This document shows positions 27,725 through 36,531 of a DNA stretch of 64,000 nt, piece by piece; the first letter of the stretch is position 1, and each line of letters starts with the position of its first letter. The position numbers and the translations under genes were made by a program. Source of the DNA: Planctomycetota bacterium (lineage in GTDB: Bacteria > Planctomycetota > UBA8742 > UBA2392); contig JACKIE010000005.1 of NCBI GenBank assembly GCA_020638635.1, positions 124,001-188,000 on the forward strand. The letters run 5' to 3'. Under the pieces are notes generated by a model, which worked only from the letters and a program-made list of their open reading frames with translations, was not told the origin of the DNA and searched no databases.

Positions 27725-28405
27725 GTGGCCAGGCGACTCAGCGAGCAACAGACCGAAAAACTGCCCAAGCCCACGGCCCGCCACGCCACGGCCGCGGAGC
27801 TGAAGTCCATTGAGAACAAGCCGCCCGAGGACCGCAGCGACTTCGACCTGCTCAAGCTGTATGTAAAGAAGAAGAGCGCTGAAGCCTTCGAGGCCCTCGT
27901 CAACCGCCATCGTCGCCAGGTCTACAACTTCATCTACAAGATGGTCGGGCGCGCCGAGGCAGCCGAGGACATCTTCCAGGAAACCTTCCTGCGCGTGATC
28001 AAGAACGCGCACACCTACACGCCCCGGGCTAAGTTTACGACCTGGTGCCTGCAGATCGCCCGCAACCTGGCGCTGGACTACTTCAAGCGCGAAGGGCTGC
28101 GCCAGCACGTCAGCATCGACGCTTCGCCCACGGGCGATGAGCGCTCCCTGGCCGGGCTGCTGCAGGGGGCTGACCCCGAAAGCGGTGAAATCCTGGTTTC
28201 GCGCGAACTGGTTGAAGAGGTGCGGGAAGCGGTTACCCGACTGCCCGAGAACCAGCGCGAAGCCCTGGTGCTGCGCATGTACGAAGACCTGCCCTACGCC
28301 GAGATCGCCGAAGTGCTGGGCAGCCCGGAAGGAACGGTGAAGTACTGGGTGCATGAGGCCGTGAACAGCCTCGCCAGATACCTGGAACGCAGGGGACTGA
28401 AGTAG
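27725..28405 (+). CDS. ECF-type sigma-70 family RNA polymerase sigma factor
   Basis: 226 residues from GTG 27725. Sigma region 2 includes DIFQETFLRVIKNAHTY and KFTTWCLQIARNLALDYFKRE; region 4 includes LPENQREALVLRMYEDL and AEIAEVLGSPEGTVKYWVHEA, the helix-turn-helix that reads the -35 box. A 45-residue N-terminal arm is rich in Arg, Lys and Pro. The frame could start at GTG 27572, but the promoter at 27667 and the region 2 position favour 27725. The FecR-like gene begins 44 bp downstream. Confidence 0.9.
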   Translation: MARRLSEQQTEKLPKPTARHATAAELKSIENKPPEDRSDFDLLKLYVKKKSAEAFEALVNRHRRQVYNFIYKMVGRAEAAEDIFQETFLRVIKNAHTYTPRAKFTTWCLQIARNLALDYFKREGLRQHVSIDASPTGDERSLAGLLQGADPESGEILVSRELVEEVREAVTRLPENQREALVLRMYEDLPYAEIAEVLGSPEGTVKYWVHEAVNSLARYLERRGLK

Positions 28406-28449
28406 CCAACGAAGGTGCGGGCCGGACGTTTCATAAGCCGGAGAAACGC

Positions 28450-29892
28450 ATGGACCAGACGCGCGAACAACTGATTGCCTGGCTGCTGGGGGAACTCAGC
28501 CCCGAGGAATCACGCCCCATCGAGGCGCGCCTTGCCACTGACGCCGAATTGCAGCGCCAGCGAGGCGTGCTGGAAAGCACCCTGCGGCTGGCCCGCGCCG
28601 TGCCACCGGAAGACGTCAGCGAGAACGCCGTGCAGCGTCTGTTCAGCGCGGCTGCGCTGCTTGTGCCCGAAGAAGAAGCGCCCACCGAAGTCCGCGCGGA
28701 AGTTCATGCCGATACCAACGCGGCACACGCAGACGGCCACATGGCCGAGGTCATCCGGGTCAACTTCATGCTGCGCACGGTGCTGCCCCGCGTGGCGGCC
28801 GTGGCAGCCATCATCTTTGTTTTCGGCCTTGGCGTTTGGCTGACGCCCGGCAAGCTCGAGCCCATGGTCGCCGGAGTGAAGGATGAAAAGGGCCTGCACC
28901 CTGTGCTTGACGGCGAGTTGGTTGAGTCCCGCGTGGGCGAAACCCGCCGCATCACCTTCCCCACCGGGGAATTGCTGCTGGACGGCGCCTCGTCCGTGCG
29001 CGTGACTTCTTCAGGTCGGTATGCTCCGCCCGCCTTCGAAATCGAGCGCGGTCGCGTGGTGGTGACCGCGGCGAGCACACCCTTGCAAGTGAAGGTGGCT
29101 GACCGCGATGTACGCCTCGACAAGGGCGGTGTGCTGGCTGTCGATTACGACCGCGCCTATGCCAACATAGCGCAGGACGGCTCTGTGGTGGAAATCCAGC
29201 GCGCGCCGATCGGCGAAGTGGCGGCGCTCGCCGAGAAAGTCTACGGCATCAAGCTGGAAGTCGGGGGCATTCCGGAAAACGTCCGCAAGTACCGCGTGAG
29301 TTTCTACGGCAGCGGCCTTGATGCCAACGCATTCATCGACAGCTTCGTGGAATCTGCCTCGCGCTTCGGCGTTACTCTTGACGACTCGCGCCGTTTCCTG
29401 GGCTACCAGTCCCGCACCGGCGGCGCGCCCCTTGAAGAGTGGCAACTCGACATCGCGCTGCTTGAGGGCCGCGCGAGCGTTCGCACAGGCGCCGATGTGG
29501 TCAGCCTAGACGGCCGTGAGCCGCAGGCCGCCAACTACATCAGTGTCAGCGCGGCGACTCCGACCGACGCCCGCAGCCTGGATGCCGAGTCCCTGAGCGA
29601 ACAGGTGGTGTGGGCCGCGGGTGTCGATGGCGCGCCGATCCGGCACCTGCGCGACGTTCGCCAGAGCAACGAGACGCTGCCCAGCCGCACGGTGATCCAC
29701 ACCGACACGCTGGTCCTGAACGGCGAGCAAGGCCGCCGCATCTTCAAGCTGGGCGGGCCGGAGTTCGACTTCCCGCTGCCGGGCGGGCGCAAAGGCCGCC
29801 TGGTGCAGCTGACTTCCAGCGGCGCCGCCTTCGAGGTGGAGGGTGAGCTGGTCCGCGAATTCGTGCCCTTCGGCCAGCAGGCCCAGGACTAG
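28450..29892 (+). CDS. FecR-like transmembrane anti-sigma factor
   Basis: 480 residues. The N-terminal LIAWLLGELSPEESRPIEARL is typical of membrane anti-sigma factors; the region contains no zinc cysteine. A transmembrane helix lies at about 112-133, then a periplasmic FecR-like beta domain (about 160-240) with GETRRITFPTGELLLDGAS. After it comes a short segment resembling an STN secretin/TonB-plug domain (about 255-310), then about 170 residues of unknown fold. ATG 28450 has GGAGAA upstream. It most likely holds the neighbouring ECF factor in check until an envelope signal arrives. Confidence 0.85.
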   Translation: MDQTREQLIAWLLGELSPEESRPIEARLATDAELQRQRGVLESTLRLARAVPPEDVSENAVQRLFSAAALLVPEEEAPTEVRAEVHADTNAAHADGHMAEVIRVNFMLRTVLPRVAAVAAIIFVFGLGVWLTPGKLEPMVAGVKDEKGLHPVLDGELVESRVGETRRITFPTGELLLDGASSVRVTSSGRYAPPAFEIERGRVVVTAASTPLQVKVADRDVRLDKGGVLAVDYDRAYANIAQDGSVVEIQRAPIGEVAALAEKVYGIKLEVGGIPENVRKYRVSFYGSGLDANAFIDSFVESASRFGVTLDDSRRFLGYQSRTGGAPLEEWQLDIALLEGRASVRTGADVVSLDGREPQAANYISVSAATPTDARSLDAESLSEQVVWAAGVDGAPIRHLRDVRQSNETLPSRTVIHTDTLVLNGEQGRRIFKLGGPEFDFPLPGGRKGRLVQLTSSGAAFEVEGELVREFVPFGQQAQD

Positions 29893-29959
29893 ACCCGGCC
29901 ATCGCGACGCGCCGCGGCCCCGCCGTGGCGCGTGCTGTTTAAAACCCTAGGATGCCGCC

Positions 29960-30847
29960 ATGGGCATCCTGATCACGGGCTTGGGCCGCAGCGCGCCGCT
30001 GGCGGGGTTGATTGCCAGGGCCGGAGGTTTCCGTCTCGCGCCCGCCACGGAGCAGCAGTTCCCGGATGGCGAGCAGTACATCCGCCTGCGCGGCAGCCTG
30101 CGCGGCGCCGACCTGTACATCGTCAACAGCCTGTTCCCGCCCAACGATGAAGTCATGGCAGCGCTCATCGCCGCCGATGCAGCGCGCTCACTCGGCGCCC
30201 GCAAGGTGTACCTGGTGGCGCCGTACCTGGCCTACATGCGCCAGGACAAGCGCTTCAAGCCGGGCGAGGCGGTCAGCAGCCGCACCGTGGCGGCGCTGAT
30301 CAGCGAGCGCTTCGACGGCCTGCTCACCGTGGACCCGCACCTGCACCGCTACAAGTCGTTGCGTGAGGTGTACAGCATCCCGGCTGTGGCGTTGCACGCC
30401 GACGAGGCGATCGCGGCCTGGGTGAAACACAGCGTGAAGCAGCCGGTGCTGGTCGGCCCGGACAGCGAAAGCCGCCAGTGGGTAAGCCGCGTGGCGAAGC
30501 TGTGCGGCGCGCCGTTCATCGTGATGCGCAAGCAGCGCTTCAGCAGCACCAGTGTGCAAAGCAGCGGGCTGGGAGCGAAGCTGGTGAAAGGACGCGACCT
30601 GCTGGTGCTGGACGACATCATCAGCAGCGGCCACACCATGGCGGGTGTGATCCGCCAGGCGCTTGAGCTTGGGGCGGCCAGCGCGTCAGGGGTCGGTGTG
30701 CACGGCCTGTTCGCGCCCGGCGCGCGCAAGCTGCTGAAGCAGGCGGGCGCCGCGCACGTGGCAACTTCGAATACCGTGCCGAGCGGCGCTGCCCGTATTG
30801 ATGTGACGCCCTGGATCGCGCAGGCGATCAAGGAAGGAATCGCATGA
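29960..30847 (+). CDS. ribose-phosphate pyrophosphokinase family protein
   Basis: 295 residues. It has the PRPP synthetase fold: PDGEQYIR near residue 37, RQDKRFKPGEAVSSRT, VDPHLHRYKSL, VGPDSESRQW and the PRPP-binding loop VLDDIISSGHT near residue 220. It is shorter than ordinary Prs (about 315), like the short PRPP synthetase-like proteins. It overlaps the next gene by 4 bp, so the two enzymes are coupled. It may be a normal Prs or one dedicated to a salvage route with the phosphorylase; the sequence alone does not decide. Confidence 0.88.
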   Translation: MGILITGLGRSAPLAGLIARAGGFRLAPATEQQFPDGEQYIRLRGSLRGADLYIVNSLFPPNDEVMAALIAADAARSLGARKVYLVAPYLAYMRQDKRFKPGEAVSSRTVAALISERFDGLLTVDPHLHRYKSLREVYSIPAVALHADEAIAAWVKHSVKQPVLVGPDSESRQWVSRVAKLCGAPFIVMRKQRFSSTSVQSSGLGAKLVKGRDLLVLDDIISSGHTMAGVIRQALELGAASASGVGVHGLFAPGARKLLKQAGAAHVATSNTVPSGAARIDVTPWIAQAIKEGIA

Positions 30848-32352
30848 CCCCCCGTGTGCCGCAAAAACTGGCGCTCAAGCGCGTGCCCATCGACACCTCG
30901 CGCGAAAACGTGGTGTTCCTGCACGCCGATTGCGCGGCCTTCCCCGGCCTGGGCTTCCGCCCGCTTTCCAAGGTGCAGCTCAGCTACAACAGCCATACGG
31001 CCGTGGGCTCGCTCGATATCGTGCGCGCGGACTGGCTGGGCGTGGATGAAGTGGGGGTGTGCGAGTACATGTTCGAGCGCCTGGGCGTGCGCGAGGGAAC
31101 CATGGTGACGCTGGGCTACCCGGGCATCCTGCACTCGACCAACTCGATCCGCCGCAAGCTGGCCGGTGCGCGCCTCAACCGCGCCGAGTTTGACGAAATC
31201 GTGCGCGACATCGTGTCGGACCGCTTCTCGAAAGTCGAGCTTACGGCCTTCGTGTGCGCCTGCGCCCAGAACAACCTGGACCGCGACGAGATCGTTGACC
31301 TAACGCTGGCCATGACCGGCGTCGGTCAGACGCTGGACTGGGGCGGCGGCATGGTGGTGGACAAGCACTGCATCGGCGGCATCCCCGGCAACCGCACTTC
31401 GCCGATCGTGGTGCCGATCCTGGCCGCCTACGGCATGAAGGTGCCCAAGACCTCCAGCCGCGCCATCACCTCGCCCGCCGGCACGGCCGACACCATGGAG
31501 GTGTTCTGCAACGTCGAGCTCAGCCTCGACCGCATGCGCGAGATCGTCGAGAAAGAAGGCGCCTGCCTGGCCTGGGGCGGCGCGATCGACCTGAGCCCCG
31601 CCGACGACGTGATCATCAGCGTGGAGCGCCCGCTCAACATCGACAGCCAGGGCCAGATGATCGCGAGCATCCTGAGCAAGAAGAAGTCCGCGGGCAGCAC
31701 CCACCTGCTGCTGGACATCCCCGTGGGGCCCACCGCCAAGGTGCGCCGCATGGAAGTGGCTGCCAGCCTGCGCCGCGAGTTCGAGTACGTGGCCAAAGAA
31801 ATCGGCCTGCACATCGAGGTGGTGATCAGCAACGGCGAGCAGCCCGTGGGGCGCGGCGTCGGCCCGGCGCTCGAGGCCCGCGACATCCTCGCCGTGCTTG
31901 AGAACCACGAAGACGCGCCCCCGGACCTGCGCGAGCATTCCCTGCAGCTCGCCGGCCGCGCGCTCGAGTTCGCGGACAACGTGAAGGGCGGCGAAGGCTA
32001 CGGTGTGGCGCGCGAGATTCTGCGCAGTGGTCGGGCGCTGCAGAAGTTCCAGGCCATCATCGAGGCCCAGGGCCGCCGTGACGGGCCGCTGTCGCTGGGC
32101 GAGTACACCTTCGAGATCAAGTCCGACTGCAACGGGCGCGTGAAGCGCCTCGACAATTTCGCGATCGCGCGCCTGGCCAAGCTGGCGGGCGCGCCCCTGA
32201 GCCGCGGCGCCGGCGTCGAGGTACTGCGCAAGCTGGGCGACGAGGTGAAGCAGGGCGAGCCGTTGCTGCGGGTCTACAGCGGCACCCCGGCTGAAAGCGC
32301 CCTTGCGGAAGACTACGTTTCGACCGAAAAGTCCATCATCTACTGCGCGTAA
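30844..32352 (+). CDS. thymidine phosphorylase type 2 / AMP phosphorylase family
   Basis: 502 residues, longer than standard DeoA (about 440) by an N-terminal domain of about 80. It is like the archaeal-type AMP phosphorylase and the 'putative thymidine phosphorylase' type 2 of some bacteria. Core motifs: DKHCIGGIPGNRTS (phosphate/substrate), TSSRAITSPAGTADTME and LLDIPVGPTAKV. The family cleaves nucleosides or NMPs with phosphate, giving ribose-1-phosphate or ribose-1,5-bisphosphate. It is coupled to the PRPP synthetase-like gene by an ATGA overlap. The true substrate (thymidine or AMP) cannot be told. Confidence 0.9.
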   Translation: MTPRVPQKLALKRVPIDTSRENVVFLHADCAAFPGLGFRPLSKVQLSYNSHTAVGSLDIVRADWLGVDEVGVCEYMFERLGVREGTMVTLGYPGILHSTNSIRRKLAGARLNRAEFDEIVRDIVSDRFSKVELTAFVCACAQNNLDRDEIVDLTLAMTGVGQTLDWGGGMVVDKHCIGGIPGNRTSPIVVPILAAYGMKVPKTSSRAITSPAGTADTMEVFCNVELSLDRMREIVEKEGACLAWGGAIDLSPADDVIISVERPLNIDSQGQMIASILSKKKSAGSTHLLLDIPVGPTAKVRRMEVAASLRREFEYVAKEIGLHIEVVISNGEQPVGRGVGPALEARDILAVLENHEDAPPDLREHSLQLAGRALEFADNVKGGEGYGVAREILRSGRALQKFQAIIEAQGRRDGPLSLGEYTFEIKSDCNGRVKRLDNFAIARLAKLAGAPLSRGAGVEVLRKLGDEVKQGEPLLRVYSGTPAESALAEDYVSTEKSIIYCA

Positions 32353-32363
32353 GGAGATCAATC

Positions 32364-33842
32364 ATGGTGCGGAAACTGAGCTTCAGCCTGCTGGCGCTGC
32401 TGTGCCTGGCCGGCGTCACCCGGGCCCAGGACGGCAAGCTTGAGGTCGGCGGCGTCGGCGGCGCCAGCGTGAGCTACCAGGGCGCCGGCTACACCCGCGA
32501 ACTGTGGGTCGGCCTCAGCCCCGAGGGCGTGGAATCCGCCGATCTGCTCAAGTCCCTGCGCGGCGCCTGTGACGACACCACGGCCGTGGCGGTGATCGAC
32601 GCCAAGGTGGACAAGGAACTCACCAGCGACGCCGCGGAACGCGCGGCACTGCAATCGGTCAGCATCAAGCAGGCCCTGCGCAGCCTGAACGAAAAGCTGG
32701 CACTCAACCGCGACAACACGCGCGTGGTGCTGCTCTCGCTGTTTGAGACCGCCGGGCTGGCGCTGCGCGTGGCGGCCGACACCGGCGGTTTCGCCGACAA
32801 CGTGGTGCTGCTCGATCCGCCCTGCGGCGACCTCGGCGCTTTTGAGATTCCCAAGGGTCGCAACGTGGGTGTGGACGCGTTCCTGCGTCCCGCCTCGGAT
32901 TCCGAGTTCGAGAGCGACGAAGCCGCCCTCGTGGCGGGCCTGGGCGCCTGGGGCATGAGCGCGCGGATCATCCGTACCGAGAATCGTCTCGCCGGCCTGG
33001 ACGCCCGCGTGAAAGAAGCCTGGCAGAACCTGCGCGGCTACAGCCTGCTGGAAAGCGACAAGGCCGCCAACGCCTACGAGCTGGCCGGCCAGCTCAAGGC
33101 CTTCAACGTGGTGTTCGTCGGCGAGCTGCACGGCAACCCCGGCGCCCACCGCGTGCAGCTTGAAGTGCTGCGCCGCATGGCCAAGGACGGCGGGCCGCTT
33201 GCATTGGCCACCGAACAGTTCGAGCGCGACACCCAGCAGGTGCTGGACGACTACCTCGCCGGCCGCATCACCGAGGCCGAGTTCCGCAAGAAAGGTCACC
33301 TGTGGCCGAACTACGCCGACTACCGCCCGCTGGTGGAGTTCTGTAAGGCCAACAAGATCACGGTGATCGCGGGCAACATCCCGCGCCCCCTGGCCAACCG
33401 CATATATAAGGAAGGCGTCGAGGTGCTTGAGAAGTTCACCGACGAGGAGAAAGCCTGGTCCGCCGCCGAAGTCCGCGCGCTGCCCGGCGCCTACCGCGAC
33501 AAGTTCTTTGAAGCCATGGGCGGCACCGACGGCCACAACGACGCCCTCGAGCGCATGTACGCATCCCAGTGCTTCAAGGACGACACCATGGCCGAAAGCG
33601 TGGCCAAGTGGCTGAAGGACAACCCCAAAGGCCGCGTGCTGCACATCAACGGCAACTTCCACAGCAAGGGAGGCCTGGGCGTGCCCGAAAAGCTCGAGGC
33701 GCTGTCGCCGGGCGTGAAGATCGCCCTGATCACCTGCGTGCAGCCCGGCGAAGAAGAGGAAGCCGCCGCCGACGAGTGGCTGGTGCGCGTGCCTGGCATG
33801 CGCCCGATGCGCCGTGCAACGAACGAGTCCTCGGGGCATTGA
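32364..33842 (+). CDS. exported protein with ChaN-like haem-binding domain
   Basis: 492 residues. Signal peptide with cleavage near TRAQ-DG. The N-terminal part (about 25-200) resembles a hydrolase-like fold but lacks a clear Ser-His-Asp set. From about residue 245 it matches the ChaN (Cofac_haem_bdg, PF04187) pattern: NVVFVGELHGNPGAHRVQLEVLRRM, ATEQFERDTQQVLDDYLAG, and HINGNFHSKGGLGVPEK. ChaN binds haem in iron uptake; the role of the fused N-terminal part is unknown. AAGGAG precedes ATG 32364. Confidence 0.85.
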   Translation: MVRKLSFSLLALLCLAGVTRAQDGKLEVGGVGGASVSYQGAGYTRELWVGLSPEGVESADLLKSLRGACDDTTAVAVIDAKVDKELTSDAAERAALQSVSIKQALRSLNEKLALNRDNTRVVLLSLFETAGLALRVAADTGGFADNVVLLDPPCGDLGAFEIPKGRNVGVDAFLRPASDSEFESDEAALVAGLGAWGMSARIIRTENRLAGLDARVKEAWQNLRGYSLLESDKAANAYELAGQLKAFNVVFVGELHGNPGAHRVQLEVLRRMAKDGGPLALATEQFERDTQQVLDDYLAGRITEAEFRKKGHLWPNYADYRPLVEFCKANKITVIAGNIPRPLANRIYKEGVEVLEKFTDEEKAWSAAEVRALPGAYRDKFFEAMGGTDGHNDALERMYASQCFKDDTMAESVAKWLKDNPKGRVLHINGNFHSKGGLGVPEKLEALSPGVKIALITCVQPGEEEEAAADEWLVRVPGMRPMRRATNESSGH

Positions 33843-33913
33843 TCGCGCGCCTTGACCGCACCCCGCGGCGCTCGCAAACTCGCGGGTCGCCGTGGGGGCT
33901 CGGGGGAAAAGAC

Positions 33914-35506
33914 GTGGCCAGGCAAGCAAAGAAGAAGGCGGCCAGGGGCGGCGCGAAGCGCAAACCCGCCCGGGCTGCGTCCAGGGCAAAGAGACCGGCG
34001 AAAAAACCCGTAAAGCATTCCGAGAAGAAGTCCACCGCGAAGTCCGCAGCACTGTTCGGTACCGACGGCGTGCGCAGCGAGGCCGGCAAGGGGCCGCTTA
34101 CGCCCGAAAACGTGCTCGCCATTGGGCGCGCGCTGGGTCGCTTCCTGGCCGACCATGCGGAAAAAGGCGTGCGCCCGATCGTGCTGCTGGGCGTGGACCC
34201 GCGCCCCAGCGCCGACCTGGTCGGCACCACGCTGGCGGCCGGCCTGATCGCCGAACATTGCGACGTGCACTGGCCCGGCATGATGAGCACGCCCGAAGTG
34301 GCGTTCCTCACCGGGCATGGCAATTTTGCCGCGGGCATCAGCGTCACCGCCAGCCACAACCCGGCCGAGGACAACGGCATCAAGATCTTCGGCCAGGACG
34401 GCCGCAAGCTGCCGGAGGCCATTGAGAAGCGGATCGAACAGGCGGTACTGTCCGGCAAGACAGCCGGCGCCGCCCGCCACGACGGTACGCGCTTCGGCTG
34501 GCTGCACCTGGGGCGCGAGCGCCACTACGAAAACTTCATCATTAAGACCTTCCGCAAGAGTTTCGCCACGCTCAAGAAGCGCCCGATCGCCGCCGTGATC
34601 GACGCCGCCTACGGCGCGCGCAGCATCGACCTGCAGATCCTCAGCCAGCTCGCGCACAGCCTGGCCTTTGGCAAGACCGAGCCCGAGTTCCGGGTCGGCT
34701 CCAGCATGGCCGCCGGCGGCGAAGCGGCCGAGAACGCGCTGGACGTTTACTTCCTGAATGCGGCCTCGCCCTCGCACCCGGAAACGCACTTCCTGATCAA
34801 CCGCAACTGCGGCTCGCTGCACCCGGAGGGCTGCGCCCGAGCGGTGCGCGAGTTGAAGGCGGACATCGGCGTTTGCTTCGACGGCGACGGCGACCGCTGC
34901 ATCCTGATCGACGAAACCGGCGCGGTGCGCGACGGCGACCACATGCTGGCGCTGCTGGCCGCCGACATGAAGGCGCGCGGCGTGCTGAAGAACGACCTGG
35001 TGGTCAGCACCACCATGGCCAACCTCGGCCTCGAGCGCGCGCTCAACGAGATCGGCGTGAAGCTGATCCGCACTGACGTCGGCGACAAGTACGTGCTGGA
35101 GGCGATGCGCAAGCACGGCGCCGTGCTCGGCGGCGAGCAGAGCGGCCATATCATCCTCGCCGACGAGGGCCACCTGGCCGGCGACGGCCTGTACACCGCC
35201 CTGCGCGTGATCGAGGTGATGCTCGACTCCGGCAAGCCGCTCTCCGAGCTGTGCGGCGCGGTCAGCAAGTTCCCGCAGACCATCGTGAACGTGAAGACGA
35301 AAACCAAGCCGCCCATCGGCTTGCTCAAGAACCTGAAGAAGCTGACCGGCAGCCTCGAGTCTGAGCTCGGCAACCGCGGCCGCATCAACGTGCGCTACTC
35401 TGGCACCGAGCCGCTGCTGCGCATCATGGTGGAAGCCGAAGACCAGGCCACGCTCGACAAGGTAGCCGGCGCGCTGACCGAAGCGGCAAAGAAGGATCTG
35501 GGCTAG
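33914..35506 (+). CDS. glmM: phosphoglucosamine mutase-like protein with basic N-terminal tail
   Basis: 530 residues from GTG 33914, which has GGGGGAAAAGAC ahead of it. Residues 1-45 are a Lys/Arg/Ala-rich tail that resembles histone H1 or other nucleic-acid-binding tails and is absent from typical GlmM. Then comes the phosphohexomutase fold: FGTDGVRSEAG, SVTASHNPAEDNGIK with catalytic Ser near 146, DGDGDR magnesium loop near 323, GGEQSGHI and RYSGTEPLLR. GlmM makes glucosamine-1-phosphate for peptidoglycan and LPS. A longer reading frame back to 33569 overlaps the previous gene and is rejected. Confidence 0.9.
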   Translation: MARQAKKKAARGGAKRKPARAASRAKRPAKKPVKHSEKKSTAKSAALFGTDGVRSEAGKGPLTPENVLAIGRALGRFLADHAEKGVRPIVLLGVDPRPSADLVGTTLAAGLIAEHCDVHWPGMMSTPEVAFLTGHGNFAAGISVTASHNPAEDNGIKIFGQDGRKLPEAIEKRIEQAVLSGKTAGAARHDGTRFGWLHLGRERHYENFIIKTFRKSFATLKKRPIAAVIDAAYGARSIDLQILSQLAHSLAFGKTEPEFRVGSSMAAGGEAAENALDVYFLNAASPSHPETHFLINRNCGSLHPEGCARAVRELKADIGVCFDGDGDRCILIDETGAVRDGDHMLALLAADMKARGVLKNDLVVSTTMANLGLERALNEIGVKLIRTDVGDKYVLEAMRKHGAVLGGEQSGHIILADEGHLAGDGLYTALRVIEVMLDSGKPLSELCGAVSKFPQTIVNVKTKTKPPIGLLKNLKKLTGSLESELGNRGRINVRYSGTEPLLRIMVEAEDQATLDKVAGALTEAAKKDLG

Positions 35507-35543
35507 CAGGTCCCGGCACCGACGGCCTGCTAAGAAATTTGTC

Positions 35544-35625
35544 AACCGCGAAGGTCCGCAAAGGGCCGCGAAGAAGAGGCTGATGGCGACAGGAAACTTC
35601 GCGGTACTTTGCGGCGCTTCGCGGT
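35544..35625. repeat. palindrome of CCGCGAAG/CTTCGCGG words
   Basis: The arm at 35544-35572 (words CCGCGAAG and GCAAAGGGCCGC) is answered in inverse by 35597-35625. A related copy lies at 60003-60070 and a degraded one near 43755-43790. No ORF occupies this gap. Confidence 0.7.
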
Positions 35626-35635
35626 TCCATCAGGT

Positions 35636-35674
35636 TCCATTGGTTATTGGAAATTGGTAATTGGTCATTTGCTG
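35636..35674. repeat. AT-rich word repeat related to the pre-ispD element
   Basis: Contains TTGGTTATTGG, AATTGGTAATTGG and TTTGCTGTT, close to one arm of the inverted repeat at 14174-14266. Confidence 0.55.
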
Positions 35675-35706
35675 TTCAAGCAGCGTTCAATCACGATCGA
35701 TAACCC

Positions 35707-36426
35707 ATGGACGGCACCATCCTCGCAATCGAGTCTTCCGGCGACATGGGCGGCGCCGCGGTTCTCCGCGACGGCGAACTTGAGTCCGAAGTCGAGGTCT
35801 CCGGCCCGCGCCGCCACGGCGCCGAGCTGATGACCTGCATCGACCGCGCGATGATCGACGCCGCCCTCAACCGCGCCGACATGGACGTGATCGCCGTCAA
35901 CTGCGGCCCCGGCAGCTACACCGGCCTGCGCATCGGCCTGGCCACCGCGGCGGCGCTGGGCTTTGCGCTGGACAAGCCGGTGGTGGGAGTGCCCTGTTTC
36001 GAAGCCATGGTGCTGCAATACGTGATGGCGCCGGACTTTGCTGTCGAGCTCAAGCGCGAGCTGTGGCCGGTGCTGGACGCACGCCGCGACGAGGTGATGA
36101 CTGCGCGCTTTCTGTATGAGGGCGGCCAGTTCGTGCGCGAGACCGAAGACATGCTGGTGGCGCCCGACAAGCTGCATGAGCAGGCGCAGCGCCAGGCCAT
36201 TGTGTTCGGCGCCGGCGTGCCGCCCTACGAGGGCAGGTTCAACCACGACCACCTGTTCGTCGATCACCGCGATTTCGTGCTGAAGCCCGCCAGCCTCGCG
36301 TTGGCAGCCTTCCGCCAGCTCGCCGAGGTGAAGTCCGCCGCCGACCTGCCGCGTGAGCCGGTGCAGCCCCGCTATTTCCGGCGCGTGCTGGCCAAAACCA
36401 TCGCGGAGCGGGCAAAAGAAGTCTGA
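35707..36426 (+). CDS. tsaB: tRNA threonylcarbamoyladenosine biosynthesis protein TsaB
   Basis: 239 residues. ILAIESSGDMGGAAVLRDGE, GAELMTCIDRAM, INCGPGSYTGLRIGLATAAALGFAL and PCFEAMVLQYV match TsaB, the ASKHA-fold partner of TsaD in making t6A in tRNA. The ATG at 35707 has no strong ribosome site. The gene stands alone between AT-rich repeats; tsaD and tsaE are not visible. Confidence 0.92.
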   Translation: MDGTILAIESSGDMGGAAVLRDGELESEVEVSGPRRHGAELMTCIDRAMIDAALNRADMDVIAVNCGPGSYTGLRIGLATAAALGFALDKPVVGVPCFEAMVLQYVMAPDFAVELKRELWPVLDARRDEVMTARFLYEGGQFVRETEDMLVAPDKLHEQAQRQAIVFGAGVPPYEGRFNHDHLFVDHRDFVLKPASLALAAFRQLAEVKSAADLPREPVQPRYFRRVLAKTIAERAKEV

Positions 36427-36427
36427 C

Positions 36428-36495
36428 GATTTTGGATTTTGGATTCTGGATTTTGGATTCAGCCCGGACGTGGAATCCGAAATTCAGAATCTAAA
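36428..36495. repeat. AT-rich palindrome before the aldehyde dehydrogenase gene
   Basis: TTTTGGATTC words (36433-36460) are mirrored as GAATCC...TTCAGAATC at 36473-36495. It begins 2 nt after the tsaB stop codon and is related in style to the element after ispD. Confidence 0.65.
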
Positions 36496-36531
36496 GTGTC
36501 ACCGAACCTGTTGCATTACAAAGGACAAGAC

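Noticed and set aside
33569..33913. 5' extension of the glmM frame
   Set aside because: It overlaps the ChaN-like gene in another frame, and GTG 33914 has its own ribosome site.
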